Below the pieces are notes generated by a model that saw only the letters and a program-made list of their open reading frames with translations, was not told the DNA's origin and did not search any database. From assembly GCA_002404095.1 (NCBI GenBank), contig DHJA01000121.1, positions 12,552-45,870 of the forward strand: a DNA stretch of 33,319 nt, written 5' to 3'. This document shows positions 25,271 to 32,855 of the stretch, piece after piece. Both the position numbers and the translations under genes were made by a program. The number at the start of each line of letters is the position of its first letter. The first letter of the stretch is position 1. The stretch is from Planctomycetaceae bacterium UBA4732 (GTDB lineage: Bacteria; Planctomycetota; Planctomycetia; Gemmatales; Gemmataceae).

Positions 25271-28200
25271 GTGACAGTCTCGCTTCGCAAGACCCTCCGT
25301 CCCTATCAGGCCCGATTGATTACGGACGTATGCCGATCCGACGGCCACGTCTTGGTCGAGCAGCCCACCGGCTCCGGCAAGACCATGCAGGTCGTAACGC
25401 TGGTGGCTATGCAGCTCGGCCGGCGCTTCAGCCATGCGGTCATCGCGGCCCCTCAGCAACAGATCGAAGAGGGCTTCACACACCTCGACTATCGGTATGT
25501 AGGCTTCCCAGCCTGTCAGGGAGCGGCCGCGCCGGACATTGAGGTTCCCGAACATTTCGTATGGGGAGCGCGGAACAGCAAGCAGCTCAGTTCGACCAAG
25601 CGGCTGATCGCTTACCTCCGCCAACCCGGTCCATGCGACCACGCGCTTGCCTGTACCCATGCGGCGTTGAACTGTTTGGACCCGGAGAAGCTGCCGTCCG
25701 ACCTTTCCGGCAAGGCTCTTTTCATCGACGAGGCGCATCACGCCTCGGCGGATGGACTGTCGGAGATCGTGACGCTCTGGCGGGACCGCGGCGGGCGACT
25801 CTACTTCTTCACCGCGACGCCTTACCGAGGCGACGACCGGCCCGTCGCCCTCGAAGGCATGCGCATCTTGCGGCGTTCGTTGGCCGAACACATGGCGGAG
25901 GGCTTTGCTCCGCGACATCTGGAAAGCGAGATCGTGGCCCTGGGGCGCCGAGGCGACACAGTCAGCGCCGGTCAGTTCACGGGCGAAGAAGCCCCGCCGG
26001 ACTGGAACGAAGTCGTCCACGGCGTCTACCGTCGCTGGACCGAAGAAGGCCGTCCGAAAACCATCGTGCGAGTGCCTCCCATGCGGGGCGGCAGCGCCGG
26101 CCGGGTCGCCGTCCTGATCCGAGCGCTTCAATCGCAAGGGGCGAGGGTGCTGGACGCCACGGGAACCGGCGTGGAGGACAAGAAGCGATTCCTGGACGCG
26201 CTGAAAGGCGAGAAGAACCGATCCCACGCGGAATCCCGGTTCGACGTGGTGGTCGGCATCCAGCGGGTCATGGAAGGAACGGACTGGCCGGTGTGCAGCG
26301 CGGTCTACTGTGTGGGAATGCCCGGCTCGCTCAACACGGTCGTCCAGCTCCTGGGCCGGGCGATGCGGCCCAAGAACTCGGACTACCCGGAACAGCAGCG
26401 GGACCGGGCGCGACTGGTCTTCTTCGTACCCTGCGGCGGCGGTGACGCCCTTCCCGAACTCTCCATCGACCACAGCCGCCACGCCCTGCTCACCTGCTGT
26501 TTCCTGGCGGACCATGAGGTCGGCCAGGAGTGGATCGTCCTGAAGGAAATCCGGCGCGGGATCGCGGACGTGCTGGGCTCGCCAGAGCAGAACCCGGCCG
26601 CCGCGGATGCGGAGAACGACGCGGCGGCGCCGCTCGACCCGGAGGTGCGCGCCGAGGTCGAATTGGTGCTGGCCGACGCCCGCGAACAGATCATCGGCCA
26701 GGGACGAGAGCCGACGCTAAACGATGTGGTGCAACAGGCCATGCAGGCGAGACAAGACCTACCGGAAAGCGCGTTCCGGCAAGTCGCCGTGGAGATTCTG
26801 GCCGGACAAGAGGACGCCGACGGGGCGAAGGCGCGCGAGGCGGTTCGGCGAGAGGTCGCCCGGCGACTGCACATCCGGCCGGAAATCAGACAGGCGATGG
26901 AGGAGGCGTTCGCCGCCGTCCTCAACGAGTTCCGAGACGCTACGCTCCAGAAATCGGCGGTACTGGAAAGCGTGGGGCGGCAGGTGCATGGGGTCACGGG
27001 CGGCCAGATGCGGGATTTTGCTCAACGGTTGCGGGATGCGGCCCCGCGGCCGCTGACGGAGGAGCAGATTCTGGTCTGGGCTGACGCACAGCACGAAAGG
27101 ACGAGCCAGTGGCCCAAGGTCGATGCAGGGGAAGTCGTTGATGCTCCGGGTGAAACTTGGGTGAACATTAATGCCGCCCTCAGCATGGGTCTTCGGGGCC
27201 TGGTGGGAGGCTCCTCCTTGGGCAAACTGCTCGCGGAGCGTCGCGGCATCCGTAACATTGGCGATCTTCCCTCGCTAGTAGTGGAGCAGATTCTGGCGTG
27301 GGCCGATGCCCATAAGAAGCGTGAAGGAAGTTGGCCGAAAAGGCTCTCCGGTGCAATTGCCGAGGCCGCTGGCGAAACCTGGGCGAACGTGAATGCTGCC
27401 TTATCCCAGGGTGCTCGCGGTTTTCCTCGGGGGTCATCGCTTGCCAAATTGCTAGAAGAAAAGCGGGGTGTGCGAAACGTTCGGAATCTGCCCGACTTGA
27501 CGGAAGACCAAATTCTCAATTGGGCTGACCTTTACAAGGATCAGACTGGTAACTGGCCGAACCAGAAGTCCGGTCCAATTGCCGACGCGCCTGGCGAAAC
27601 TTGGGCCAACGTGAATGCTAACCTATTCCAGGGTGGTCGCGGTTTTCCTGGGGGGTCTTCGCTTGCCAAGTTATTAGACGAAAGACGAGGTGTGCCTAAC
27701 CGACTCAACCAGCCGTTGACGGAAGACCAGATTCTTGCGTGGGCAGATTTACACAAGGAAAGGACGGGAAAGTGGCCAAAGGTTACTTCGGGCCTCATCG
27801 CCGATACCGATGGTGAAGACTGGGCTGGTATGCACCGAACGCTCAGTAGAGGAGGTCGAAGTCTTCCTGGTGGTTCGTCGTTGGCCAAACTGCTAGCCGA
27901 ACGCCGGGGAATGCGGAACAGGGGGAATCTCACTCATCTCTCGAAAGAACAAATACTGGTCTGGGCAGATTCCTACCGTGAGAGAACGGGACACTGGCCC
28001 AAGCCCACTTCGGGAGCGATACCAGATGCACCAGGGGAGACATGGGCAAATGTCCAGAACGCCCTTTTCAGTGGCTTGCGTGGCTTTACGGGAAGGCTGA
28101 CGCTCGCCCAGCTGTTCCAAGCGGAAAGAGGAGTGCGAAACATAAAGGATCTCCCTTGTCTAACTGAGGAACAGATTCTAGCGTGGGCCGAAGCACACTA

Positions 28201-28369
28201 TCGGCGGAATGGTTCGTGGCCGAAGAAGGATTCGGGACCAATTGATGGCGCGCCAGGCGAGACGTGGAATGGAGTTCAAATTGCTCTCTTGAGAGACCGG
28301 CGGGGCCTGGCAGGTGGTTCCTCTCTGGCCCGCCTTATCAAGGAGCGCTGCTACAATTCGCCGCCATGA
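25271..28369 (+). CDS. DEAH helicase with six C-terminal WPxxxSG/GSSLAKLL repeats
   Basis: 1032 residues from a GTG with GGGAGG eight bases upstream; the in-frame ATG at 25196 has no such site. The N-terminus is a superfamily 2 helicase: LRPYQ at 9-13, Walker A PTGSGKT (32-38), DEAH (153-156), TATP (181-184), and QLLGRAMRP (359-367) in the second RecA domain. Residues about 430-590 are helical and charged, without a recognised domain. Residues 594-1032 are six tandem repeats of 73-74 residues with the pattern LTEEQILxWADxHxxRTGxWPxx, then SGxIxxAPGETWxxVxxAL, GxRGLxGGSSLAKLLxE and RRGxRN; the invariant ETW tryptophans lie at 630, 704, 778, 851, 925 and 999 (D in place of T in the fourth). By analogy with helicases carrying C-terminal HA repeats, these may bind DNA. 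I see no nuclease motif. A defence or mobile-element role is possible but not shown. Confidence 0.85.
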   Translation: MTVSLRKTLRPYQARLITDVCRSDGHVLVEQPTGSGKTMQVVTLVAMQLGRRFSHAVIAAPQQQIEEGFTHLDYRYVGFPACQGAAAPDIEVPEHFVWGARNSKQLSSTKRLIAYLRQPGPCDHALACTHAALNCLDPEKLPSDLSGKALFIDEAHHASADGLSEIVTLWRDRGGRLYFFTATPYRGDDRPVALEGMRILRRSLAEHMAEGFAPRHLESEIVALGRRGDTVSAGQFTGEEAPPDWNEVVHGVYRRWTEEGRPKTIVRVPPMRGGSAGRVAVLIRALQSQGARVLDATGTGVEDKKRFLDALKGEKNRSHAESRFDVVVGIQRVMEGTDWPVCSAVYCVGMPGSLNTVVQLLGRAMRPKNSDYPEQQRDRARLVFFVPCGGGDALPELSIDHSRHALLTCCFLADHEVGQEWIVLKEIRRGIADVLGSPEQNPAAADAENDAAAPLDPEVRAEVELVLADAREQIIGQGREPTLNDVVQQAMQARQDLPESAFRQVAVEILAGQEDADGAKAREAVRREVARRLHIRPEIRQAMEEAFAAVLNEFRDATLQKSAVLESVGRQVHGVTGGQMRDFAQRLRDAAPRPLTEEQILVWADAQHERTSQWPKVDAGEVVDAPGETWVNINAALSMGLRGLVGGSSLGKLLAERRGIRNIGDLPSLVVEQILAWADAHKKREGSWPKRLSGAIAEAAGETWANVNAALSQGARGFPRGSSLAKLLEEKRGVRNVRNLPDLTEDQILNWADLYKDQTGNWPNQKSGPIADAPGETWANVNANLFQGGRGFPGGSSLAKLLDERRGVPNRLNQPLTEDQILAWADLHKERTGKWPKVTSGLIADTDGEDWAGMHRTLSRGGRSLPGGSSLAKLLAERRGMRNRGNLTHLSKEQILVWADSYRERTGHWPKPTSGAIPDAPGETWANVQNALFSGLRGFTGRLTLAQLFQAERGVRNIKDLPCLTEEQILAWAEAHYRRNGSWPKKDSGPIDGAPGETWNGVQIALLRDRRGLAGGSSLARLIKERCYNSPP
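27050..28366 (+). repeat. Coding repeat array, six units of about 219-222 bp
   Basis: DNA encoding the six repeats of the helicase. The unit length is 73-74 codons, shown by the spacing of the conserved ETW codons. Units 2 and 3 are the closest at DNA level: hand alignment of 27371-27478 with 27593-27700 gave about 90 of 108 identical bases. The array is visibly less GC-rich than the helicase part of the same gene. Confidence 0.85.
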
Positions 28370-28624
28370 CGGCGAGAATAAAGCCGGTTCCAGGCGTGTT
28401 CGGGAGGTTCACGGAATACCGGCTGCTGGAGGCGCTGCGGCTTCGGCCTTGAAGAGCGGCGAGCGGCGGGTTTTCCTTGCGTGAGACTGGCTGGCCTGTC
28501 AGGCTAGTGGTGGGTGGTGATGAACCTGGGAGCCGGTCTAGGTGTAAAGTAGGATGAAGGCCGGGAACTACTGGGGCGATGGCGAAAGAAGAAACGACTC
28601 TTACTCTATTACGGAGTCATGAAG
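28370..28624. other. Intergenic segment with no firm gene
   Basis: A 28-codon frame (28366-28452, MTARIKPVPGVFGRF...) overlaps the helicase stop by four bases (ATGA) and could be a tiny coupled protein, but has no other support. The rest (28453-28612) is G-rich on the plus strand (for example around 28505-28525) and resembles neither flank. GGAG at 28613-28616 serves the DUF2971 gene. Confidence 0.4.
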
Positions 28625-29380
28625 ATGGATACAGCACCGGACAGAATGGACGAAAATGCCACGATCTGGCATTACATGCGTTTCACGAAATTTGCCTCAA
28701 TGCTGGATACACACTCACTCTTTTTCCCAAGGCCGTTCAAATTTGATGACCGATGGGAAGGACGGCCTCCTCCGTGCTACCTTAGAAACATCAAGAAACA
28801 TGCGGAAGCGCATGACATGTCCTTTGCGGAATGCGACGAGGAATTCACGATAAGGTTGAACATAAACAAGTATGGACGGTTCGTGAACTGCTGGCATATC
28901 GGCGATGATGAATGCGACGCAATGTGGAGGCTGTATGGGCTGGCCCCCGAAGGTGTCGCCATTCAATCCACGATAAGGAGCGCAAAAAAATGCCTTCACC
29001 CGGATATGGCGGAACCCGTGATTTACTACGATCCAGGCGACGATATCAGAAGCAAGAGCATCTTCGGTCCCAGCGACATACTCTTCAAACGAACGTGCTT
29101 TTCTTGGGAGAGGGAGTTCAGGCTATGGATTGACGATGACGAACTCCTGACAAGGATCAGAAAGAACGAGGAAATCAAGGAAGGCGAAATATCGCCCGGA
29201 AAGCTAGTGAAAATCGAGGACATACAGAAACTGATAAGAAGACTTGTGGTTGCTCCTGGGGCTAGTGATTCGTTTGTCAAGTTGGTAAAGGGTGTATGCA
29301 GTGCATATGGACGGACTTTGCTGGCAAGCCGAGTCGAGCGGTCCTATTCTGATCGCTTGTGGGATTCATTTACCAAATGA
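28625..29380 (+). CDS. DUF2971 family protein
   Basis: 251 residues. The start at 28625 has GGAG eight bases upstream; an ATG at 28619 is too close to it. The DUF2971 pattern is seen: IWHYMRFTKFASMLDTHSLFF, then FKFDDRWEG, FVNCWHIGDDECDAMWRLYG and GVAIQSTIRSA. Many DUF2971 genes occur in defence islands and prophages; their biochemical role is not established to my knowledge. Base composition is AT-richer than in the chromosome-type genes of this window, which suggests transfer. It follows the helicase-repeat gene on the same strand after about 250 bp, so the two may have arrived together. Confidence 0.8.
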   Translation: MDTAPDRMDENATIWHYMRFTKFASMLDTHSLFFPRPFKFDDRWEGRPPPCYLRNIKKHAEAHDMSFAECDEEFTIRLNINKYGRFVNCWHIGDDECDAMWRLYGLAPEGVAIQSTIRSAKKCLHPDMAEPVIYYDPGDDIRSKSIFGPSDILFKRTCFSWEREFRLWIDDDELLTRIRKNEEIKEGEISPGKLVKIEDIQKLIRRLVVAPGASDSFVKLVKGVCSAYGRTLLASRVERSYSDRLWDSFTK

Positions 29381-29438
29381 GGGAGCGTCACAAGAATTAT
29401 GGATCAGAAAAGGTGGCAGGAACCGTTGTTTTGCAGGA

Positions 29439-29499
29439 TCACTCCTCGGCAAAGTCCCGCAGCCGCCTGCCCAGGGCGACGGCGAGCTGCGCCTGACGG
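29439..29499 (-). pseudogene. 3' remnant of an HTH (XRE) antitoxin-like gene
   Basis: On the minus strand the frame reads RQAQLAVALGRRLRDFAEE and stop, matching the last residues of the intact gene at 31224 (IEQVAVALGKRLWDFAEE). The flank up to 29407 also matches the flank of that gene (29407-29480 against 31191-31264, including a shared run GGCAGGAACCGTTGTTTT). The upstream part of the gene is gone; the match ends at a 23-bp word shared with 30202-30224. Confidence 0.7.
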
Positions 29500-29549
29500 C
29501 TTTACCCTGCCGGCGCGGGGACAAGGTCGAGGCGATCGCCCTCATCGTG

Positions 29550-29900
29550 CTACGGCAACTCCAACGCCGCTTTCAGCGCCTGGTTGACCTTTTGCATCAC
29601 CGCGTCCGACAAATGTCCGATGACCTGCAAGACGCGCCCCTGCCGCACCGTGGCCAGGTTGTAGCATTTGACCAGCGATGGGCCGCTCAATCCCGATCCC
29701 GCCCCATCCGGCGTCTTCGGATCGACAAGCACCGTCGTCGGCCGCCCCGCGTCGGCCAAATTGCCCGTTATCATCGCCAGGACGGTGTTGACGAGCCGCC
29801 GGTTCTCGGCGTCGCTCTGGACGACCACCGCCGGGCGAATCTTCTGCCCCGGCCTGTCCTGGAAGGGGAACGGTACGATCACGACGTCGCCGCGCTTCAT
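29550..29900 (-). CDS. MazF/PemK-family toxin (copy 1)
   Basis: 116 residues. MKRGDVVIVPFPFQDRPGQKIRPAVVV is the typical start of a MazF-type endoribonuclease, with the catalytic Arg in RPAVVV; later NLATVRQGRV and IGHLSDAVMQKVNQAL match the C-terminal half. It should cut mRNA at short sequences. The start overlaps its antitoxin gene by four bases (ATGA). It is a paralogue of the toxin at 30567 (MKRGDVV, DR.G.K.RPAVVV and a final LELP are shared). Confidence 0.85.
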   Translation of the reverse strand: MKRGDVVIVPFPFQDRPGQKIRPAVVVQSDAENRRLVNTVLAMITGNLADAGRPTTVLVDPKTPDGAGSGLSGPSLVKCYNLATVRQGRVLQVIGHLSDAVMQKVNQALKAALELP

Positions 29901-30142
29901 GCCTGTTTCCCGTAATGCTGGTAACTCTCCAGGTGCGGATCGTTGGCGTCGTCCTCGGCCATGACTTCGTTGACGTACGCGGCGCCTTCCTCGGGGTCGA
30001 AGTCGTCCAGCGCCAGGAGAGCTTTGAGACGCTCGTAGGCTTCCCGGCGAACCAGGACGTAGACCTCCCGCGTCTCAGGGTCGATGGCAACCGGCTCCGG
30101 GACGCTCAACTCCTGCAGTTGCTGTTCAGTCAGTTCGATCAT
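29897..30142 (-). CDS. Antitoxin of MazEF-like pair (copy 1)
   Basis: 81 residues: MIELTEQQLQELSVPEPVAIDPETREVYVLVRREAYERLKALL, then an acidic tail that should wrap around the toxin. Strong ribosome-binding site (AAGGAGACGGCC before ATG). Paralogue of 30905. The YVLVRREAYERLK part is common in antitoxins of this PemK group. The gene directly precedes and overlaps the toxin gene. Confidence 0.8.
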   Translation of the reverse strand: MIELTEQQLQELSVPEPVAIDPETREVYVLVRREAYERLKALLALDDFDPEEGAAYVNEVMAEDDANDPHLESYQHYGKQA

Positions 30143-30196
30143 GGCCGTCTCCTTTCCCGCATCGTATCAGCGGGGAGGTTTTCCAGCAATGGCGTC
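30143..30196 (-). promoter_or_regulatory. Leader of antitoxin copy 1, duplicated at 31112-31165
   Basis: The 54 bases upstream of this antitoxin match those upstream of antitoxin copy 2 at 31112-31165; the 20 bases nearest the ATG are identical, including AGGAG. The leader was duplicated together with the gene pair, and the two promoters may respond to both antitoxins. Confidence 0.6.
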
Positions 30197-30274
30197 GAGA
30201 CCGACGGCGAGCTGCGCCTGACGGATTCCAGCCACCGCAGGCATGGGGAAATCTTCGTCGGCGTACAGGAGCAT
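30167..30274 (-). pseudogene. Truncated DUF5615 PIN-like toxin
   Basis: A 35-codon frame starts six bases after the DUF433 stop and reads MLLYADEDFPMPAVAGIR, the start of DUF5615 (a PIN-like nuclease that pairs with DUF433). After 18 residues it runs into the 23-bp word shared with 29477-29499 and then into the leader of the next antitoxin gene. About 80-100 residues are missing, so the toxin is dead while the antitoxin gene before it is complete. Confidence 0.7.
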
Positions 30275-30280
30275 CCGGCG

Positions 30281-30541
30281 TCACTCCACGAATCCGGCCG
30301 CGCCTTCCTCATTCTCGCGGATGGCGCGGTCGATTTCCGCCAGGTTGGCAGCGGCGTACTCCCAGGCGGCCTCCAGGTCGGCGGGAGTCAAACCGGGATA
30401 GGCTCGGAGGACGTCGGCGTCGGACGCACCCAGCCGGCGGTAGTTCACCAGTACCCAGACGGGAATGCGCGTTTCACGGATGCAGGCATCCCCGCCGCAG
30501 CGATCCGGCTTCTTGGAAATCCAGCTGGCGGTCATGGTCAT
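30281..30541 (-). CDS. DUF433 antitoxin
   Basis: 86 residues. The pattern ISKKPDRCGGDACIRETRIPVWVLVNYRRLGASDADVLRAYPGLTPADLEAAWEY is a textbook DUF433 (VapB45-like, homeodomain-like helix-turn-helix). It should bind DNA and a PIN-like DUF5615 toxin, of which only the first 18 codons remain just downstream. It follows the MazF-like copy 2 gene on the same strand after 25 bp. Confidence 0.85.
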   Translation of the reverse strand: MTMTASWISKKPDRCGGDACIRETRIPVWVLVNYRRLGASDADVLRAYPGLTPADLEAAWEYAAANLAEIDRAIRENEEGAAGFVE

Positions 30542-30566
30542 CGGTCGATCTGCTGAAAGGCCATGA

Positions 30567-30908
30567 CTACGGCAACTCCAGCACCTTTTTCAGGCAGTCG
30601 CCGATCTGCCGCATTGCCGCGTCGGATAGGCAGCCGATCGTCTGGTCGATCACCCCCGGATCGGCCGTTAACAGATTCATGCACGAGGCGACGGACACTT
30701 GTAGCAGGCCCGAGGCCGTCTCCTGAGTTGGATCGAGTACGACTTCCGTGCCGGGAATGCGGTGAGCCGTTCGCGTGATCTGCACGAGTACGGTGTCGTC
30801 GATAAGTCCGTTCAGGAAATCGGCATGCACGACAACCGCCGGGCGGAGCTTGCTGCCCGTGCGGTCGCTGTAGGGCCAATCCACGAGTACGACATCCCCA
30901 CGCTTCAT
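30567..30908 (-). CDS. MazF/PemK-family toxin (copy 2)
   Basis: 113 residues with MKRGDVVLVDWPYSDRTGSKLRPAVVV (catalytic Arg in RPAVVV), a TVLVQITRTAHRIPGTEVVLDP strand pair, and the C-terminal CLSDAAMRQIGDCLKKVLELP. Full length for the family. The start overlaps the antitoxin gene by four bases. It differs enough from copy 1 that the two pairs may be insulated from each other. Confidence 0.85.
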   Translation of the reverse strand: MKRGDVVLVDWPYSDRTGSKLRPAVVVHADFLNGLIDDTVLVQITRTAHRIPGTEVVLDPTQETASGLLQVSVASCMNLLTADPGVIDQTIGCLSDAAMRQIGDCLKKVLELP

Positions 30909-31111
30909 GTCGTCTTCCGGTATTGTTCGTAGGCGTCGAGGGCGGGATCGTCCCAGCCCGCGCGCTTCGTGGCGCCGTCGAGAATAGCCCGCATGCGCTC
31001 GTACAGGTCGGCCCGCACCAGGACGTAGGTCTCGCTGGTGCGCGGATCGCGCAGCCTGGCGATTTCCGCTTTCTCCAGTTCACACTGCTGTTCTTTCGTT
31101 AGGTCGATCAT
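30905..31111 (-). CDS. Antitoxin of MazEF-like pair (copy 2)
   Basis: 68 residues starting MIDLTKEQQCELEKAEIARLRDPRTSETYVLVRADLYERMRAIL. The ATG at 31111 is chosen because AAGGAGACGGCC precedes it just as in copy 1; the longer frame up to 31237 would start in the duplicated leader. It overlaps the toxin gene. Confidence 0.8.
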   Translation of the reverse strand: MIDLTKEQQCELEKAEIARLRDPRTSETYVLVRADLYERMRAILDGATKRAGWDDPALDAYEQYRKTT

Positions 31112-31165
31112 GGCCGTCTCCTTTCCCGCATGGTATCGCCTGTCAGGTTTTCCAACAATGCTTCC
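31112..31165 (-). promoter_or_regulatory. Leader of antitoxin copy 2
   Basis: Counterpart of 30143-30196. The first 20 bases are identical and the AGGTTTTCCA word further up is shared as well. Beyond it the two copies diverge. Confidence 0.6.
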
Positions 31166-31223
31166 AACGGACGACAATGCGTCCGCATCGGAAAAGGCGG
31201 CAGGAACCGTTGTTTTCCCAACA

Positions 31224-31769
31224 TCACTCTTCCGCAAAGTCCCAGAGGCGCTTGCCCAAGGCGACGGCGACTTGCTCGATCAAGTCGCTCCCCGGTTCGA
31301 TCTTGCCAGCTTCCAGGTTAGCGACTACCTGCCGCGACACTCCGACTCTCTCGGCGAGCGCCGCCGGGGTCAACCCGACCTCAAGCCGCATCGCCCGAAT
31401 ACGTCCGCCGATCCGGCGGGCGCGCTCGACCGCATGGTCGGCCAAATGGGCGCGGAATTCGGGGTCGGCGACCGAGCGGATGCGGTCCCACGGGACCTCC
31501 ATGACGGCGTCGCCGACCGGCACTTCGAGAACGTCGCCCGTCTCGCCGATCCGCATTTTCCCCCATTCCGGCGGTGTAATGGTCGCGACGCCGCCGGACG
31601 CGAGGGCGCCGGAAGGCCCAAGGGCGGCGCGGCTCGCCGCCGGCAGGATCGACTCCACGGCCACGAGGAAATGATCGCCGTTCTCGAAGGTCGCTTCGAG
31701 CATCCCCTGCCGGTCAACGTACCGGGCGGACGCGAACCGCATGGCCGCCCGGTCCCAGTTCTTTTTCAT
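31224..31769 (-). CDS. DUF2442-like plus HTH (XRE) antitoxin-type protein
   Basis: 181 residues. The N-terminal half (about 10-100) looks like DUF2442 domain sequence (GMLEATFENGDHFLVAVESILPA, then VPVGDAVMEVPWDRIR). The C-terminal part is a Cro/CI-type helix-turn-helix: IRAMRLEVGLTPAALAERVGVSRQVVANLEAGKIEPGSD. It follows the DUF4160 gene on the same strand after 13 bases; DUF4160 and DUF2442 genes are known to be neighbours and behave like a toxin-antitoxin pair in prediction. It may repress its own operon. A 3' copy of this gene remains at 29439. Confidence 0.8.
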   Translation of the reverse strand: MKKNWDRAAMRFASARYVDRQGMLEATFENGDHFLVAVESILPAASRAALGPSGALASGGVATITPPEWGKMRIGETGDVLEVPVGDAVMEVPWDRIRSVADPEFRAHLADHAVERARRIGGRIRAMRLEVGLTPAALAERVGVSRQVVANLEAGKIEPGSDLIEQVAVALGKRLWDFAEE

Positions 31770-31782
31770 CTTCCCCCTCCTC

Positions 31783-32016
31783 TCACGGATTCAGCCGTCG
31801 CCAGGCCGTCAGGAGGACGGCGACGTTTGCTCGAAGGTATCGGCGCGCCGCCCGCGGCAGAAGCTCCCCGGCAATCACCGCCAAGTCAGGCAGGCTCGCC
31901 ACGCTCGCGCGATCGTCGCCGTCCCAGTAGACGTGGCAGTGCGGGAGGTGGTGCGGGTTGTCGTCGTTGGCGTAGACGTATACCCGGAACTTGCCGTTGT
32001 CCAATATCTTCGGCAT
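31783..32016 (-). CDS. DUF4160 family protein
   Basis: 77 residues, with ATG chosen at 32016 because GGAGG lies 8 bases upstream and the DUF4160 pattern starts there: MPKILDNGKFRVYVYANDD, then NPHHLPHCHVYWDG. The His-rich PHCHVYW segment is the family hallmark. Frequently encoded next to DUF2442 proteins, as here. Possible toxin or partner of the HTH protein; not proven biochemically to my knowledge. Confidence 0.85.
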   Translation of the reverse strand: MPKILDNGKFRVYVYANDDNPHHLPHCHVYWDGDDRASVASLPDLAVIAGELLPRAARRYLRANVAVLLTAWRRLNP

Positions 32017-32156
32017 CCACCGGCCTCCTGTCCCGCATACATGATAATCCTCCCGAAGGAAGATGACAAAGCGGCTTGCCGATTCCGGTCTTCGTATTCC
32101 AGAAGCTAACCCGTCTATGGTAAATTCAAATCCCAGTCGCCGGACGAGGAACGACC

Positions 32157-32432
32157 ATGCAGACCACCGCAACGATTCTGGAGAAGAGCGAAGCCGCCAT
32201 CTTCGGGCGCGTGTTCGCCAATGGCCGGCCGGCCCTGTCCCCCGAACTGGCCCGCCACGTCCTGGGCTTGACCTTCGGGACACAGGACAGGACGCGGATG
32301 CACGAACTGGCGGTCGGCAACCAGGAGGGCGCTCTCTCTGCCGAGGACGAGGAAGAACTACACAACTACATCAAGGTGGGACACCTTATCGCCATCCTTC
32401 AATCGCAAGCACGCCAAGTCCTGAAAAAGTAG
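32157..32432 (+). CDS. Small conserved protein upstream of HNH gene
   Basis: 91 residues, mostly helical: LSPELARHVLGLTFGTQDRTRMHELAVGNQEGALSAEDEEELHNYIKVGHLIAILQSQARQVLKK. I recall close relatives in planctomycetes and cyanobacteria, very often directly before an HNH endonuclease gene, as here (16-bp gap). Possibly an antitoxin or partner of the nuclease. GAGGAA lies just before the ATG. It is transcribed divergently from DUF4160, sharing a 140-bp control region. Confidence 0.75.
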   Translation: MQTTATILEKSEAAIFGRVFANGRPALSPELARHVLGLTFGTQDRTRMHELAVGNQEGALSAEDEEELHNYIKVGHLIAILQSQARQVLKK

Positions 32433-32448
32433 CTGCCCCCGGGTACAC

Positions 32449-32852
32449 ATGGTTGAATCGTTGGCGGTGGAAGTCCGGCGGCGCGCGGTTCGCCGATGTG
32501 AGTACTGCCGCGTCCCCGAGGAGTTCTATCAGACTCCCTTTGAACTCGACCATATCATTGCCAGACAACACGGCGGCCGCACCGTCCTGAACAACCTGGC
32601 GCTCTCCTGCCTCCACTGCAACGGCCACAAGGGTCCGAACATCGCGGGGCTGGACCCGTTGACCGGGAAACTGACGAAGCTGTTCCATCCGCGTCGGCAC
32701 AGCTGGGATCGCCATTTCCGGTGGGGGCTTACCTCGTGGGCCGCAGTCCCGTTGGTCGAGTGACAATCGCTGTCCTGGCGATGAATGATCGGGATGCCGT
32801 CAGGGCGCGTGAAGAACTCATCGCAGAGGGGGTTTTCCCGCCGCTGAGCTAA
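32449..32852 (+). pseudogene. HNH endonuclease, frameshifted near the C-terminus
   Basis: The first 105 codons have the HNH fold with a zinc-binding pair: CEYCRVPE, FELDHIIARQHGG, NLALSCLHCNGHKGPNI, and LFHPRRHSWDRHFRW. After FRW the frame reads GLTSWAAVPLVE and stops at 32763. In another frame the DNA goes on as AYLVGRSPVGRVTIAVLAMN and ends ELIAEGVFPPLS at 32852, which is the normal family end. The switch lies at a run of five G (about 32717-32721), where one base seems lost. The HNH core is complete, so the shortened protein might still cut DNA; a base-calling error in the G-run is also possible. Confidence 0.75.
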
Positions 32853-32855
32853 TTC

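Noticed and set aside
25163..26515. A 450-codon minus-strand frame opposite the helicase start
   Set aside because: Antisense to conserved helicase motifs, no domain recognised and no ribosome-binding site noted.
27050..28366. CRISPR-like or non-coding tandem array
   Set aside because: The period is a multiple of three, the frame is open throughout and variation preserves amino acids, so it is a coding repeat.
28453..28612. Group II intron end or transposon end in the G-rich spacer
   Set aside because: No reverse transcriptase, no recognisable intron domain or inverted ends could be found by eye.
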